From Amphirosellinia nigrospora (taxonomy: Eukaryota; Ascomycota; Sordariomycetes; Xylariales; Xylariaceae), in NCBI GenBank assembly GCA_004123355.1, contig SCHM01000004.1, forward strand, positions 3,504,316 through 3,568,315: a DNA stretch of 64,000 nt, read 5' to 3'. Under the pieces are notes generated by a model that saw only the letters and a program-made list of their open reading frames with translations, was not told where the DNA came from and searched no databases. Position numbers and translations under genes: made by a program. Positions 47,981 to 59,752 of the stretch are shown in pieces. Each line of letters opens with the position of its first letter. Position 1 is the first letter of the stretch.

Positions 47981-50900
47981 TCAAGATTGCATTGCTGAAG
48001 TTATGGGCCCCTGTCGACTCCAAGTCTCCCCTCGCGGTCGGAAATTACGAGCCCCACGACTAGATACGGCTCGGCTCGAAGATGATGCAGTGCTATGTTC
48101 GCCGGCGTGTTCCGATGCATCTCGGCCACCCCGCCGGCCAGTTCTGGGGACATGTCGAGGACCCCCAGCACGGGATCCCGCACGCCGGGGATTACTTCCA
48201 GACCGGTGATTGAGAACTGGGGCGACGACAGTTTTAGGATCAGACATGCCAGGGGTAGATATACGAATGACACTCTTGCCATGAGCATAATCGAATCCGA
48301 ACTTAAAGGACTCAGAAGCGGCAGGGTCAATGCGCAATCCGGTTGGAACTGGGAACCAGTTTGGCTGAACAGCTTGCCATGCCGCGTCCGGAACCTCTGT
48401 TGGGAGACGCACAGCTGGAAGTGATCCCATCTCCTGCTCTCCAAAACACTCCTCAGCCATCTCCCTGCTCGTGAATGAGCTATCTTCGGTAGAAGCAGTC
48501 CCGGAAGGAGAGAGAATAGGAACGTCCATAGAATCATGCGATCGGGAGGACTCGAGAGGAACCACTATTGAGGAGCCCAGAGGCATAGTTTTGGCTGGCG
48601 AAGTAGGCTTCTTTCCCATAAGATTGTTAATCTTACTCTGCCAGTTCTCCTGCGACGCTATCTCGTGTGGTTTTTGAGGAATCCCGTTGAAAACTCGGCC
48701 CCTGCTTACTGGGCGCCCAGATATAGCCACATCAGGTGGCGGCAGAACATTGGCTGCAGCCGCGGCCGCAAATGATACTGGAGCCTGTTTAGAAGGAGGC
48801 GAGATGTCCCCGGCTGGCTGTGAGAATGGAGGGAGCTTGACCCTTGGTTTCAGGGAGGCAGTGCAACATGGGGCTTAGTAGCATCACCATCATACACAGG
48901 ATGACCATCGGCTGTCGGTGGGGGTGGAGTGGGTGATTTTGATCGCGTAGACGGGTGTAAAGAGTCGCGCTGCTGAGCATCTTTTGATGCCGGGAAAAAG
49001 CGTGAACCTGTACGCATCTGTGCCGAAGGGCCAGTGGGCGGTGCGGTGTTGAGAGGGGGTTCTGTAGCCTGCCTTCTCTCTTCGGAGTACGAAGCAGCGT
49101 GATCGACCTCTTGCAACTCCGTTGATGGTCCTCTGTGTGACTGAACATGTGTCCCGGCTGAGCTACGTATACCCTCACCGTTTAGGGCCACGGGACGCCA
49201 CGTATCCGTGAAACTAGGTCCTGATACCTTCTCGCTTAAAGACTCTCGCTGTTTGATCCTCTCTAACCGTTTTTGCTCATCGTCGGCTTTGATATCGAAC
49301 GTCTTCCATGCATTCACAGGGTTAGGCTGTGCACGCGGAGGTCCAATAGGAGCGAGACGGTTGGGTTGAGCCTCGGGCTGTGAGGCTTGAGCGGTGGAAC
49401 GAGGTGGTCCAATTGGCGCAGGGCGGTGCAGTATATTTGTACTTGTAGGCGCATGAGGGTCGGGTAGAGATCTAATATCAGTATGGAAAGTTCCATTCCC
49501 GAGTGAGCGACCACTACTAGGCGCCCCCCACACATCTCGAGAAGCGCTTTGATGGCTGCCAGTCCAAGATTGGAAACGACCTTGTGGCTGAGACGGCTCA
49601 GACCATGGCGCTGCGGTTTGACCTTGTGCGCCAGCTACTGATTGTGCTGAAGGCATTGGGGGCTGTTCGTAATCCATCGGCGGCTTTATAGATCCATTAA
49701 TTACACGTAGGTCAGACTCGGCACGCTCTTTCAAGACGGTGTCCGTCGTCACAAGTTTCTCGACTTTATGCTCGGAGCCAGATGCTGTAGCCAAAGGAAG
49801 ATCTGACTTCGTTACCTCTGCTGTATTCTTGGATCGTACGGCGAGAGCGGCGGGAATGTCTGTCCGTTGTATGACGCTAAGCGTGTCTTTTTTCGCGCTC
49901 TTGCGTTCGGGAGCTGGACCCAGGGCCTTTAACTTTTCAGCAATACGTGCTTGCTTCGCTGCTTCCTCGCGAGCCTCCTCTTCAACCCGCCTTCTAACCG
50001 CCTCCTCTCGTTTCTGTCTCATATATTCCTTTTGATTCTTTTCCCAATCGGGGTTAGTCTGTGGTAGCTCCTGATTATACGCGTTCTGATATGGATAGCG
50101 TGCGTTTGGTGAGGTGATACCAGTTGCTGATATGATGCAGGTGGATGCGCACGGCTCGACTGCTCGTTGGTAGACAGGAGGGTTGTGACGATACAGGGCT
50201 CTCAACACTGCCATGAATCGAGCCAGCACGCGGCTGGAGCGCTTGTGCTTGGCTCAAGCCAAGCTCGGGAGGTGGTAGCAGGTCGTGGGGCTTGCCTCCA
50301 ATACGGTGTGCAAGATGACCACTTCCTCCACTGACATTGGACGATCCGCGGCGACGATTATATGTTCCTTCTTGGACACTATTCCGACTTGTTTGGAAAG
50401 CGGCTGAGGGCTCTGCGGGTCCTTGAAACTCATTATGGGTTTGACGCTGCAATACAGCCGGCTGACGAGGGGGAGCATCATTGCGAGATCCTCGGCGGTC
50501 AGACACCGGCTCATAGCGGCCAGACTGGGAATTGTAGAGCTCCCGGCCAGAATTCGTTGCACCATCATGAAGGTTCCTATTAAAGTCGTCTGCTGCGATC
50601 TGCTTCGCTTGTGGCGGCGGTGTTGCACTCGTACCGTTAGCTGCTTCACGCAACGGGTACCGAGAAGGCGCGACTTGATTTGGAATGTCCATCGCCACTG
50701 GAGGTACTTTATCAACCGGTGGTAGAGCAGCCCAGGGGGATTTAACAGGACCAGGAGGCGCTGGTGGTTTCGCAATAAGGGTAGGCTTCTCTGGAGCGCC
50801 TTTTAAGACAAGGCCCTTGCCTGAGGCTAAAACGCCTTGTTTAATAGAGGGTGACCCGGATGTACTGGAGATAGGAGCCGGCGATTTGGGCTTCGGCACG

Positions 50901-51950
50901 AGAATCAAATCTTTCTTGACTTTCTCGATGGTTGCAGGTTGGGCAATAGGACTCGCTGCGGCCTCTTCGGCAGGCGGTAATGTAATCTTGGTGCCGTCAG
51001 TCCATGTTATGGTATCAGGCGCCCATTCATCATCATCATCGATATCTGCCCAGTTAGACTGGCCCTTCAGATCCTCGGGCCCGAGACGATCCGCCAGATG
51101 AATCCCATCATGCTTTAGCTCTTCGTCGGAGCGTTTCTTAGCTTCAGGTTGAGTGGGTGCTAGAAGATATGACCATCAGTTATAGAGCTTGAAAGCTATA
51201 TGAAGCAAGGGATAGATGGAATAATGAACCGCAGTGCGTTGGACATACCTCGATTGCGATTCCAGACCAGATTGGGATCAGGTGCACCTGATGGCTTTCC
51301 GTTTACACCTAACGTCTTAGACGCTCCACCTAAATTACTACCAGATTTAGCAACCAGCTTCAGACGAGAAGCAGAGGATGTAACTGTAGGCTGAGGTGTT
51401 GTCGAGACAGACCCAGCGGCTGACTCGGGTCGCGATGTTGAGTTGGTAGCGCCCTTGGATGCAAGGAATGTGCGGTTTACAGAAACAGACTTGAAGCTTT
51501 GGGGCTTCTTGACGGTCGACGAGGACCGCAAATGTCCCTTCTCATCAGATGCCTTGGTAGGGTCTGCTTTGAATGCCTCAGTATCTGAGCCACCACTAAT
51601 GCTAGCCTCTGTGGAGTTGACGAGTTCGTCGACAATATCAGCGATCTGCTTGTTCTCGATGTCGTCGGCGGATCCGTTCACTGCGACGTTCAATCGGTCA
51701 ACATTTTGGAAGCCCGATTCGGTTACGGCAGGCTGGTTCTAAATAAATCGCATATGTCAGCAAAGGGACGTCCCGAGGATCAGTTCCGAGAGACCATCGA
51801 CCGTAATCGGCGGCGACGGGGCACAGGTAAAGAGCGCGCGGACAGTGTAACGAGCGACAGAAAGATAAAGGCGTAGCGGACACGCACAAGTGATGGCTCG
51901 TTCACAGATACATCGACAGGCCCTCCCACGGTGGCTTCAGTAGCCATCAT
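47981..51950 (-). CDS. Large disordered Ser/Pro/Gln-rich protein, conserved WADIDDDD motif
   Basis: Unrecognised, about 1240 residues, probably cytoplasmic or RNA-associated by composition only. Exon 1 (51888-51950) encodes MMATEATVGGPVDVSVNEPS. Exon 2 (51249-51738) gives NQPAVTESGFQNVDRLNVAV and a Ser/Thr-rich stretch ending GAPDPNLVWNRNR. Exon 3 starts at 51159 with APTQPEAKKRSDEELKHDG, then the striking motif QSNWADIDDDDEWAPDTITW, and runs to the end. Introns are 149 and 89 nt. Later there is a long charged coiled coil (QKEYMRQKREEAVRRRVEEE) and two similar PIGPPR segments (RPAPIGPPRSTAQ, RLAPIGPPRAQPN). The C-terminal piece includes LPTEVPDAAWQAVQPNWFPV. Frame changes occur near 50210, 48855 and 48180, so the true stop is uncertain. 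The protein looks conserved, not random, but I cannot name a family. Confidence 0.75.
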
Positions 51951-52966
51951 CCGAGTATAGCCAAGCGCAAGACGCAGTTAATGTTCCAGAGATGGTCGGC
52001 AAGCGTAAACGTAAACGTGAGCGTGTGCGAGGTAGATGCGCATGCAAATAGAGTCGTCCGTCGTATAGATCTGTGTCGTCAAGTTTCTGCAAGCTGACCA
52101 GCGGAGTCAAGTCACCTGTCGGTTGTCCTGGATGGATCGATGGATCGATGGATGTGCGGGATACAAGGTTTGTACTAATGGGTGCCTTGGCGACTGTCGC
52201 GGGGGCCGGCGAGAGGCTGAGTCTCGCTCGCAAAACAATGCACCGGACGTATCGCAAAAGGAAAATAAAAAACAGACTCGCTACTCAATGCAGGAGGCGT
52301 TATCGTGTACAGGATGGAAATGGAAGGGTACAGCTATGCTGTAAAAAGAATATGGTACGGTATTGCTTTCGTGGTGGTGGTTCAAAAGTTGCCGCGAGTC
52401 CCAGCCTGCGAAAAGTGGGATGGGCCTAGACACTGGGAGCGGCTGAGGAAGACATTAGGCCATAGGGGGAACAGGTGGCACCAGACGAATACATGGCGAG
52501 AGCAGCCCGGAAGGACACCCGGACAGGTGGCACCCCAACCCATGAATAATACACTGTACATGTACGGAGTAGCAAGTTCATTTACTGACATCAAAACCTA
52601 CCTACTCATCGGCCACCAGGCGACAGGGAGTTCAGGACAAAGCCAAAGTAGCATTCTCTCGATATAACTCAAGTGAATAGAGAAACACTAGCAAGCAAAC
52701 AGAAGGATCATAAATATACAACAATTCAAAACGGTCAGTTACCATTGCTATACCAGGAAGTATGATTAGTCAACGTCGATTCAACTATATCGGGTGAAAA
52801 TCAGGGAGGATGGATCGGGACAGAAGGAATTGATCTGAAGTGATAAAAAGCCTCTTCACTTTGCTAGTACACGGCAGCCCATAGTGCTGCGCTATTCATG
52901 TTATATACAATGCCATCCATTGTACCCATCTATTCCGTTTCACACCATCTCTATCTGCCGCGGCAT
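51951..52966. other. Intergenic with short GGATCGAT repeat
   Basis: No gene seen. A GGAT/CGAT-type repeat (GGATGGATCGATGGATCGAT) lies at about 52130-52150. The open frames here have no recognisable domains. Confidence 0.4.
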
Positions 52967-53642
52967 CTAGTGCGCATTGTTCTTGTGGTGACCTATCTAT
53001 GGTCAATACCCGGAATTCGGGCCTAGTGAACTCGGATAATAGCGACTTACGGAGGTGGAAGTAGTAGGTCATGGGGTATCCGATAACTAGGAGAAGACCA
53101 ATAGCTTGAATTACGGCTAGTTATGTGATGTTAATACTGAGAACAGCACTCTGCCCGCGAAGAGAGGGGCTTGAAAAGGCCGCAGGTTCAAACATACGCT
53201 TAATAGTTGGGTTCTTGCCGAAGTGCTTGGCTTGGTATCGGCCAAGAATACCAGTGGGCTTGATCTCAGGAGCGGGACCTCGCGGGAGCTTCTCGTAGAA
53301 GTTGACCACTCGCTTCATACGGATAGCATCGGGGGCGGCACCAATAGCCTAAGAAAAAAAATTCGTCAGAGGTTCTGCCTGTATTGAAAATTGGTTCCGA
53401 TTTCAATTATTGTGTGCTCATGCACCAGGATTCGAGTCGTAGGTGACTTCAAGTCATGTGCGAGCAAAAGCTACGCTCAAGATAGAAGTCGTATCAAGAA
53501 CCGATCGGGTATAGGATGACGTACGTTAGGCGAGGCAACCTGGAAACAGATGGTTTAGCACCAACACCAAGAATGACCTTTACGTCCTACCAACCTTGGG
53601 AGGGATGAGGGTTGAGAGACCCCGACGAGCGATGAAACTCAT
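52967..53642 (-). CDS. atp17: Mitochondrial ATP synthase subunit f
   Basis: Small membrane subunit of the F1Fo-ATP synthase, inner mitochondrial membrane. Five exons: 53595-53642 (MSFIARRGLSTLIPPK, the targeting start), 53525-53539 (VASPN, only 15 nt), 53198-53348 (AIGAAPDAIRMKRVVNFYEK and the signature LPRGPAPEIKPTGILGRYQA), 53051-53116 (VIQAIGLLLVIGYPMTYYFH, the single membrane helix) and 52967-52992 (HHKNNAH). The exons sum to 306 nt, 101 residues, fully in frame, which matches the family length. Donors are GTTGGT (weak), GTACGT, GTATGT and GTAAGT. The first donor is the least certain. Divergent from nuo-21 with 399 bp between starts. Confidence 0.95.
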
Positions 53643-54041
53643 GGTGACAGCTGCTAAAACTCGGCGCGAGGAGGGAAGAAAGGGATATGCGATGGCCGGT
53701 ACCAATTGACTAGCGACGGGCGCACGCAATTGAAGGTGTGTAATGGGAGCGTCGGTCGAGGTTTGGTGGTGTTTCGGTCGGCGGCTTGGATTTGAGGTGA
53801 AGCAGCTACGGGACACAGAAAAGACCTCGCCCGCCTGCTCTATCGGCTGGCCTGTCTTGCTGTGGCAGCCAATCATCGGTGCTCTTTTGCCCCACCTCAG
53901 CCGCCTAACCGTCCAACCGCCAACCTTGGTCACCTCACCTCACAACTATACACAATCTGTTGTCGTCGCCTCAACCCGTCTACGACCCTGCTACCGCAAA
54001 TCGACAATCAACCCGCGAATTGGGCAATCCGAGTCGCAATC
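53643..54041. promoter_or_regulatory. Shared promoter of atp17 and nuo-21
   Basis: 399-bp region between divergent starts of two oxidative-phosphorylation genes. A CCAATCA box at 53869-53875 fits the HAP/CBC CCAAT-binding complex, which is known to activate respiratory genes in fungi. A second CCAAT occurs near 53703. A role for both directions is inference. Confidence 0.6.
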
Positions 54042-54787
54042 ATGGCGTCCTTGCGATCTCACACAGTTGGGCGGCTGCTCCGAGCTTCTGCGCCCAACAC
54101 GAGCCGGCCCGTTCTTGCCACCACCCAGCGACGATTCAAATCCGAGAACGCTTCGATCGCCCTCAGCCGAGAGAACAATCTGCCCACACCTCCTGAAGTG
54201 CGCCCTGCCAATTCCCCGGATTACGGTGTTCACATCGACAAGGCCACGTCGTACGTTTCATTCTATGCCGTTGGCCAGGAGCAGCCGATCTGATGAGAAT
54301 GTGTAGAACGTATACTCCCGTACCTAAACGGGTGATGGATGGCAGTGAGGAGACCGAGGTCCTTCCTGCTGCTGTCCTATCTGGTGCGCCTATTGAGCTC
54401 AGGCGAGGACGGCCGTATGTGGGCGAGCTTGAATACATACTTGTTCTCTCACTTCAGCATTCTAAATAATCATGCAGCATCTACCAACCATCCAAACCCG
54501 CTACGCAATCCGGTGCCTGGGGCGCCCACCATTGGCGAATGGATTGGGATGTGCTAGCCAAGGGACACCGGTGGGAGAACCCCTTAATGGGATGGCAGTC
54601 ATCCGGTGATTTCATGCAAGGCACCAAGATCGAGTTCAAGACCAAGGAGGATGCCATCCGCTTTGCCGAAAAGCAGGGCTACGAGTACTTCGTCCAGGAG
54701 CCCAAGCAGCGCGCCTTCACACCCAAGGCCTACGCCAACAACTTCTTATATTCACCAAAGAAGCTCAAGCTCGTCCGCGCCAAGTAG
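54042..54787 (+). CDS. nuo-21: Complex I subunit NDUFS4 (21-kDa, nuo-21)
   Basis: Accessory subunit of mitochondrial NADH:ubiquinone oxidoreductase in the peripheral arm. Exon 1 (54042-54250) begins MASLRSHTVGRLLRASAPNT, an Arg/Ser-rich presequence. Exon 2 (54307-54414) has TYTPVPKRVMDGSEETEVLP and LSGAPIELRRGRP. Exon 3 (54478-54787) gives IYQPSKPATQSGAWGAHHWR, then MDWDVLAKGHRWENPLMGWQ, FKTKEDAIRFAEKQGYEYFV and the basic end YANNFLYSPKKLKLVRAK. This is the conserved ETC_C1_NDUFS4 domain. Exons sum to 627 nt, 208 residues, open throughout. Introns are 56 and 63 nt. Confidence 0.96.
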
Positions 54788-55288
54788 ATATAATAAAAAA
54801 AGGTTCGCCATGAACCCAAGGCATAGCTGTACATATATTTAGACAGTGGTATCTTAGAACTATCACGAAATGCATTGAATCCCGTCGCCATATCATCGTA
54901 CCTTCATCTTCTCTGCCTGTTTCGTAACAGCCAATGCTCTTGTACCAGAAGGCCGATCATTCCTTGCCAGAGCACATACCCGCCAGCGTCAAAGCCGTGC
55001 CTTAGGCGCTGATATAACGGGCCGCACGGTACTTAGATCGGTATTTCATCCTCCAGTAGATGGCCAACATCTACCCCATTAAACGCCGTATTCATAATTC
55101 ATTGAGACAAGCCAGACAGCCTGCAGTGACTACCACCACGTCAAGCTTGAGAAACACTCCAAATCCTCGTTATGTCGAAGGCCGACCACTAAGTCCTTCT
55201 AGAGCAGATGTTTCGGCGAGGTATTTAGCGATCAGGCAACACTGCACCCCACCTTCCTGTTCATCCTATTCCACGTCGTAGCGACGCG
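54788..55288. other. Intergenic between convergent genes
   Basis: 500 bp of 3' flanks of nuo-21 and the LisH-CTLH gene. No gene supported. Confidence 0.4.
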
Positions 55289-56451
55289 TTAGGTTGTTAT
55301 CATTGGCTCATGGCCATTTTGAATATCATCAATCTGTCGGTCGGCATCATCACCGTCAAGGCCTAGCTCAATGACTCCAGGTAAATCCTTTTTAGTTTCT
55401 TTACGTGTAACCTCCTCGCTCCAGACTCTCATCTGCACGAGCTGCCGGATGGCCGTTTCTTTGCGTTGCTCTTGATATTCGAGAATCGCTTGATTCACCT
55501 GATCGGCAACCTCTCTCCTCAGACCTGGCTTTAGAAGAGCTGCTAGCGAAGGATCTAAAGAGTCATCTTGGGGAAGACCAGTAAAGACATGGTTTTCTCC
55601 AGGTCTTCAAGAAACTCTGGTTTCATTGTTGCCTTGGGACCCAGTTTAGTTTGTGCAAATTTTAGTGCGGCTGAAATATCACGGTCGGGGCTGCTGTTAC
55701 AGTTTCGAATCAATTCCACAAGTTGCAGGCGCAGCAGTGCAAATAACAATGAGTCATCATTATCTAGGATCTTTTGTTAGGTTAGTCCCGCGTCCTCGAA
55801 GAGTAACAACAAAGGCAACATGTGTGGTGGGTAAGCGCTCATGGAAAAGTGGTTGTTTCTCATCAGTGATCCGAAGATCATATGAGTGGTGCATGTGAAA
55901 CTCGTGTTCTAATCATAGCAGTCGTGAAGGTGTAAAGAGACTAGAGACAACATACCGATGGAAATACCTCATTCAACTCTTCCAAGGCATTCTCAATCTC
56001 TCCCTTATGTATAAATTTCTGGATTCTTAATCGCTGTTGGATGGCAGATGTAGGCTGTTGGGGTTGGAGGTTGGCCTCAGTTCGAGAACTTGGCCGCTGC
56101 ATTGGGGTATCCAGCAACGGTGAGGTAATCAAGGATGAGTGCATTTATGTCACTTTGGCACCTAGCTGTTAGTTAAGCTTTCTCTCAAAACATAGGACTG
56201 CAGAGGAGGAATATTGGCGCGAAATTCGATCAGAATAGAATATAAAATCTTTCTCCGCATGAGGTGCTCAGAGAGATTCCCATTGATTATTGGTTGCATC
56301 ATGAAAACTAGAATGGATATGTAGAGGAGGTGGGTTGGATTTACTTTTTGGGTGTCTTTACCTCCTCGACCTGTCGCGTGAAGGCATGCTTCACAGGAGT
56401 AGCGGTGGATGTTGACGAAGTCTGCTCAGGAGCTCGGTTAATGCTGCCCAT
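55289..56451 (-). CDS. gid8: LisH-CTLH protein, Gid8-like (GID/CTLH ubiquitin ligase)
   Basis: Probable scaffold subunit of the GID/CTLH E3 ligase that degrades gluconeogenic enzymes. Exon 1 (from 56451) gives MGSINRAPEQTSSTSTATPV and ends near 56343. Exon 2 holds a LisH-like segment (INALILDYLTVAGYPNAAAK), then the CTLH motif RLRIQKFIHKGEIENALEEL. Later exons have LLFALLRLQLVELIRNCNSS, DISAALKFAQTKLGPKA and FLEDLEKTMSLLVFPKDD-like residues of the CRA domain. The C-terminus is VNQAILEYQEQRKETAIRQL followed by an acidic tail, with the stop at 55289. At least two introns and frame changes near 56090 and 55560 are present. A short insertion between CTLH and CRA encodes HMHHSYDLRITDEK. Divergent from urk1. 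Confidence 0.88.
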
Positions 56452-57321
56452 GACCAACAAACAACCATTGTTTGACGCACCATCATGTTGACCAGTTGCG
56501 AGTCATGCGGAAATTAACATCCGGTAGCGTCGATTGTATACAGAAGCAAGTGAAACAAACGAAGTGTTGTCGTTGCTAATCGAGGAGGGGATCCCGATTT
56601 TGTTGCATAGCCCGTAGATTTCTCCCCTCGAGGCTGGTTGATAAAAGATGCAGGAGGAAAAGACGGAGCTTGCAGATCGAATTGGGTAGTTGTGGGAAGA
56701 AAGACCAGCCTCCGCATATGCTGGTCCAAGCTCCTTGCATGTGGCTACCTAAGGTTACCTCACAGACCTCAGGCAGACTGCTATCAATTGATTTTATCGC
56801 CCCACACTTAATCTGCATGTTACCTACCGTACATTACACTAGACTAACGGTTGCTGTTTGCTCTCATCAACGTGTAATTTGGCCAATCATGGTCAAGGCC
56901 CTACCTAGGTAGTACCTAGGTATTGCCAAAGTCTTATTCTATTCCTCCTCCTTGCTACTAGTAACCTGAATCTGAGTTGGAACCAGATCTAGATTGATGT
57001 AAGGTAATCAGGGGGTACAGCCTTTCTTTCTCTCGTTTCCCCCTTTTGGATTAGTTTAATTCTCTCTTGTCTCTTGATCAGGGCAGCGTCCATTCTTTTG
57101 ACGTTCTATTCCAGCACCTTACACTCCGTGCTTTTCCTTCTCCTGGGTCCTCCATATGATCCAGCTGTCTTGGCGGACATGTGATAGGCATCCTCACGTG
57201 CGCTTTCGACGTCGATCCACTGCTAAACAATAATCCTACATCTGCGATACCCACTGCATAGGCTGAACCTTTTCATGTCTTCAATTGCACTTCTATACAG
57301 CACTAGTACCGAGCGGTAGCA
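56452..57321. other. Shared upstream region of gid8 and urk1
   Basis: 870 bp between divergent starts. TACCTAGGTAGTACCTAGGTA words at 56903-56923 and a C/T-rich tract 57020-57150 typical of fungal core promoters. No gene seen. Confidence 0.45.
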
Positions 57322-59200
57322 ATGGACATCGACATTAGCTCGCCAGGCCACGGCGCCGACAACAGTGCCACCATTGCCAAACGTGCACATTACAGCCCAC
57401 CATGGGCTGACCTCAGCATCATTGGCATTGCTGGAAGCTCAGGCTCCGGCAAATCAACCCTTTCCCACGCTATTGTAAACCAGTTGAACTTGCCATGGGT
57501 GGTAATCTTATCCATGGTTAGTCGTGCATTGTAAGGCCGTGACGAACCCTTGCTGTACTAACCCATCGCAGGACTCGTATTATAAGCCTCTAGGGCCCGA
57601 GGCATCCAAGAAAGCGTTCATGAATGAATATGACTTTGACTCCCCCGATGTAAGTATGCTATTCCGTGTGGAATAGCTTGTTCGGTTGTTGATGTAGGCT
57701 CTAACAGGCCATCGACTTCGACGCATTGCTTGAAACCCTCCAAGACTTGAAGGCCGGGTAGGTGCAGCTACCCATGGAACATTCCAGCCTTGTATCGTAT
57801 AGCAAGCACTAAGCCGACATCCAGTAAACGCGCCGAGGTTCCAGTATATTCTTTCGAGAAACATCAGCGAATGGAAGAGACGACCACCCTCTATTCTCCC
57901 CATGTTCTCATTCTAGAAGGCATCTTTGCGCTGTATGATCCTAGAGTAATGGATCTTATGGACATGAGGGTAAGCGCGAATAGCACGCATTCGATTGTAA
58001 AAGTGGTGTTAATCTGACAGTAGATATATTGTGAAGCAGACGCAGACACCTGTCTCTCTAGAAGAAGTTAGTACCGGCATGGGAACCAGCAGTAGACCAT
58101 CACATTAATACGCTGCTTCTTTAGTCTTGCGCGATGTCAGAGATCGCGGTCGGACGGTAGAGGGTTGCATAAAGCAGTGGTTCGGGTTCGTGAAGCCAAA
58201 CTATGAAAAGGTAGGCTGTGTTTTACAAAGACTCGGATGTTCATGTTGCTGATTCGATATCGCAGTATGTTGTGCCCCAGAGGAATCATGCCGGTATGGA
58301 GCAAAGACATATCATTGTACCTCATATGTACTAACGCATCTTAGATATTATCGTACCTAGAGGGATAGAGAATCGGGTCGCTATGAGTATGTTTATGCAT
58401 TTTCCAAAGAGCGAATATCACTAACATTATAAAGCTATGGTCACTCAATACATAGAGAGAAAGCTACTAGAAAAGTCTACACATCACCGTGCGGCGCTGA
58501 AGAGCTTAGAAGCGGGATTTGAGAGCGAGCCCCTCTCGAAGCGAGTAGTAATCCTTAAGGATACTCCCCAGCTCAGGGGCATGAACACGATAATTCAGGA
58601 TATCGATACTTCAAGCGAGGACTTCATCTTCTACTTTGACAGGTTCTCCTGTCTTTTAATTGAGCAGTAAGTAGTAGATAGTTTCCAAGGCAGCCCAAAG
58701 CTAACCTTCAGAACAGGGCCTTGAACAACGTCCACTACAAGGAGTTGACCATCGAAACGTCAGCTGGAATACCATATCACGGCCTGGCACCCAAAGGCGA
58801 AGTCAGCGCCGTATTGGTCCTTAGAGGCGGGGCTACGTTTGAAGCAGGGTTAAGAAGGGTGATCCCAGATTGTCGTACTGGACGGCTCCTGATCCAGAAC
58901 AACGTGAGGACCGGAGAGCCAGAACTACACTACTTAAAGTTGCCCAAAGATATCAGCAAACATGAAAGTGTGCTACTCCTTGACTCGCAGATGTCGAGCG
59001 GCGGCTCTGGTCTAATGGCTGTTCAAGTCCTAGTCGACCATGGCGTGCCACAAGATCGCATTGTCTTTGCCACATATTCAGCCGGACGTGTTGGCTTACA
59101 TCGTCTAACTAAAGTATTCCCAGAGATTGCAGTCGTGGTTGGAAATATGGTGCCGGACATTGAAGAGAGATGGATCGAAAACAGATATTTCCGGTGCTAA
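57322..59200 (+). CDS. urk1: Uridine kinase-UPRT-like fusion (Urk1 type)
   Basis: Pyrimidine-salvage enzyme phosphorylating uridine and cytidine, with a C-terminal phosphoribosyltransferase-like domain, as in yeast Urk1 and animal UCKL1. Walker A is GIAGSSGSGKST, followed by DSYYKPLG, YDFDSPDAIDFD, FEKHQRMEE and VLILEGIFALYD of the kinase. Then RLRDVRDRGR-like residues and YVVPQRNHADIIVPRGIENR. The C-terminal domain has LVLRGGATFEAGLRRVIPDC, LLLDSQMSSGGSGLMAVQVL and EERWIENRYFRC. Ten exons: 57322-57516, 57572-57649, 57708-57757, 57825-57969, 58024-58066, 58125-58210, 58266-58293, 58345-58386, 58435-58666 and 58717-59200. They sum to 1383 nt, 460 residues, with no frame break. Introns are 48-67 nt. 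Confidence 0.96.
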
Positions 59201-59752
59201 CCGTTCAAGCCAGGGGAATTATATACGTATAGGTGCACACTAACTGCCTCGCCTAGGTACCCAGGTAGGTAGGTAGGTATATAGGGTAGCGTTTGCATTT
59301 CGGAGTCGGCAGCATAGCGTCCCGGTTTCCTATTATACATGGATTTCATTGCATAGGCACTATACGTCGACCGATATGTTCCGAGATAACGTCAGCAAGT
59401 GTTAGACGAGCTGAGGCCATTGATCTGAATAGTTCCTAGCTCTTTGCTCGTATAGAATTGGCCAATAAGAAATCAAAGACTAAAACGCCCCCTCCTTGGT
59501 ACATGGTACGTCGTCGCTCGACAACCAACTATTATATCTTCTACAATGTCGAGTGCGTGCTCAGATGCTGAAGACCTGGTCGAGAAATAATATAAAATGC
59601 TCGTTTTCTTCTTTTCTGTTTCTTCTCCTCTCCTCTACAGCCTCCATCATTCTATTCATATTTTTAGTTTAAATCTATTCGTCCATCCTCCCCTTCGTCG
59701 AGTCACTCTTAAGTACACTTCATAATAAGCATCTACGTTCTGTTTTTTCGCC
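59201..59752. other. Intergenic
   Basis: A TAGGTACCCAGGTAGGTAGG word lies at 59255-59280, just downstream of urk1, and a CT-rich promoter tract at 59600-59700. No gene seen. Confidence 0.45.
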
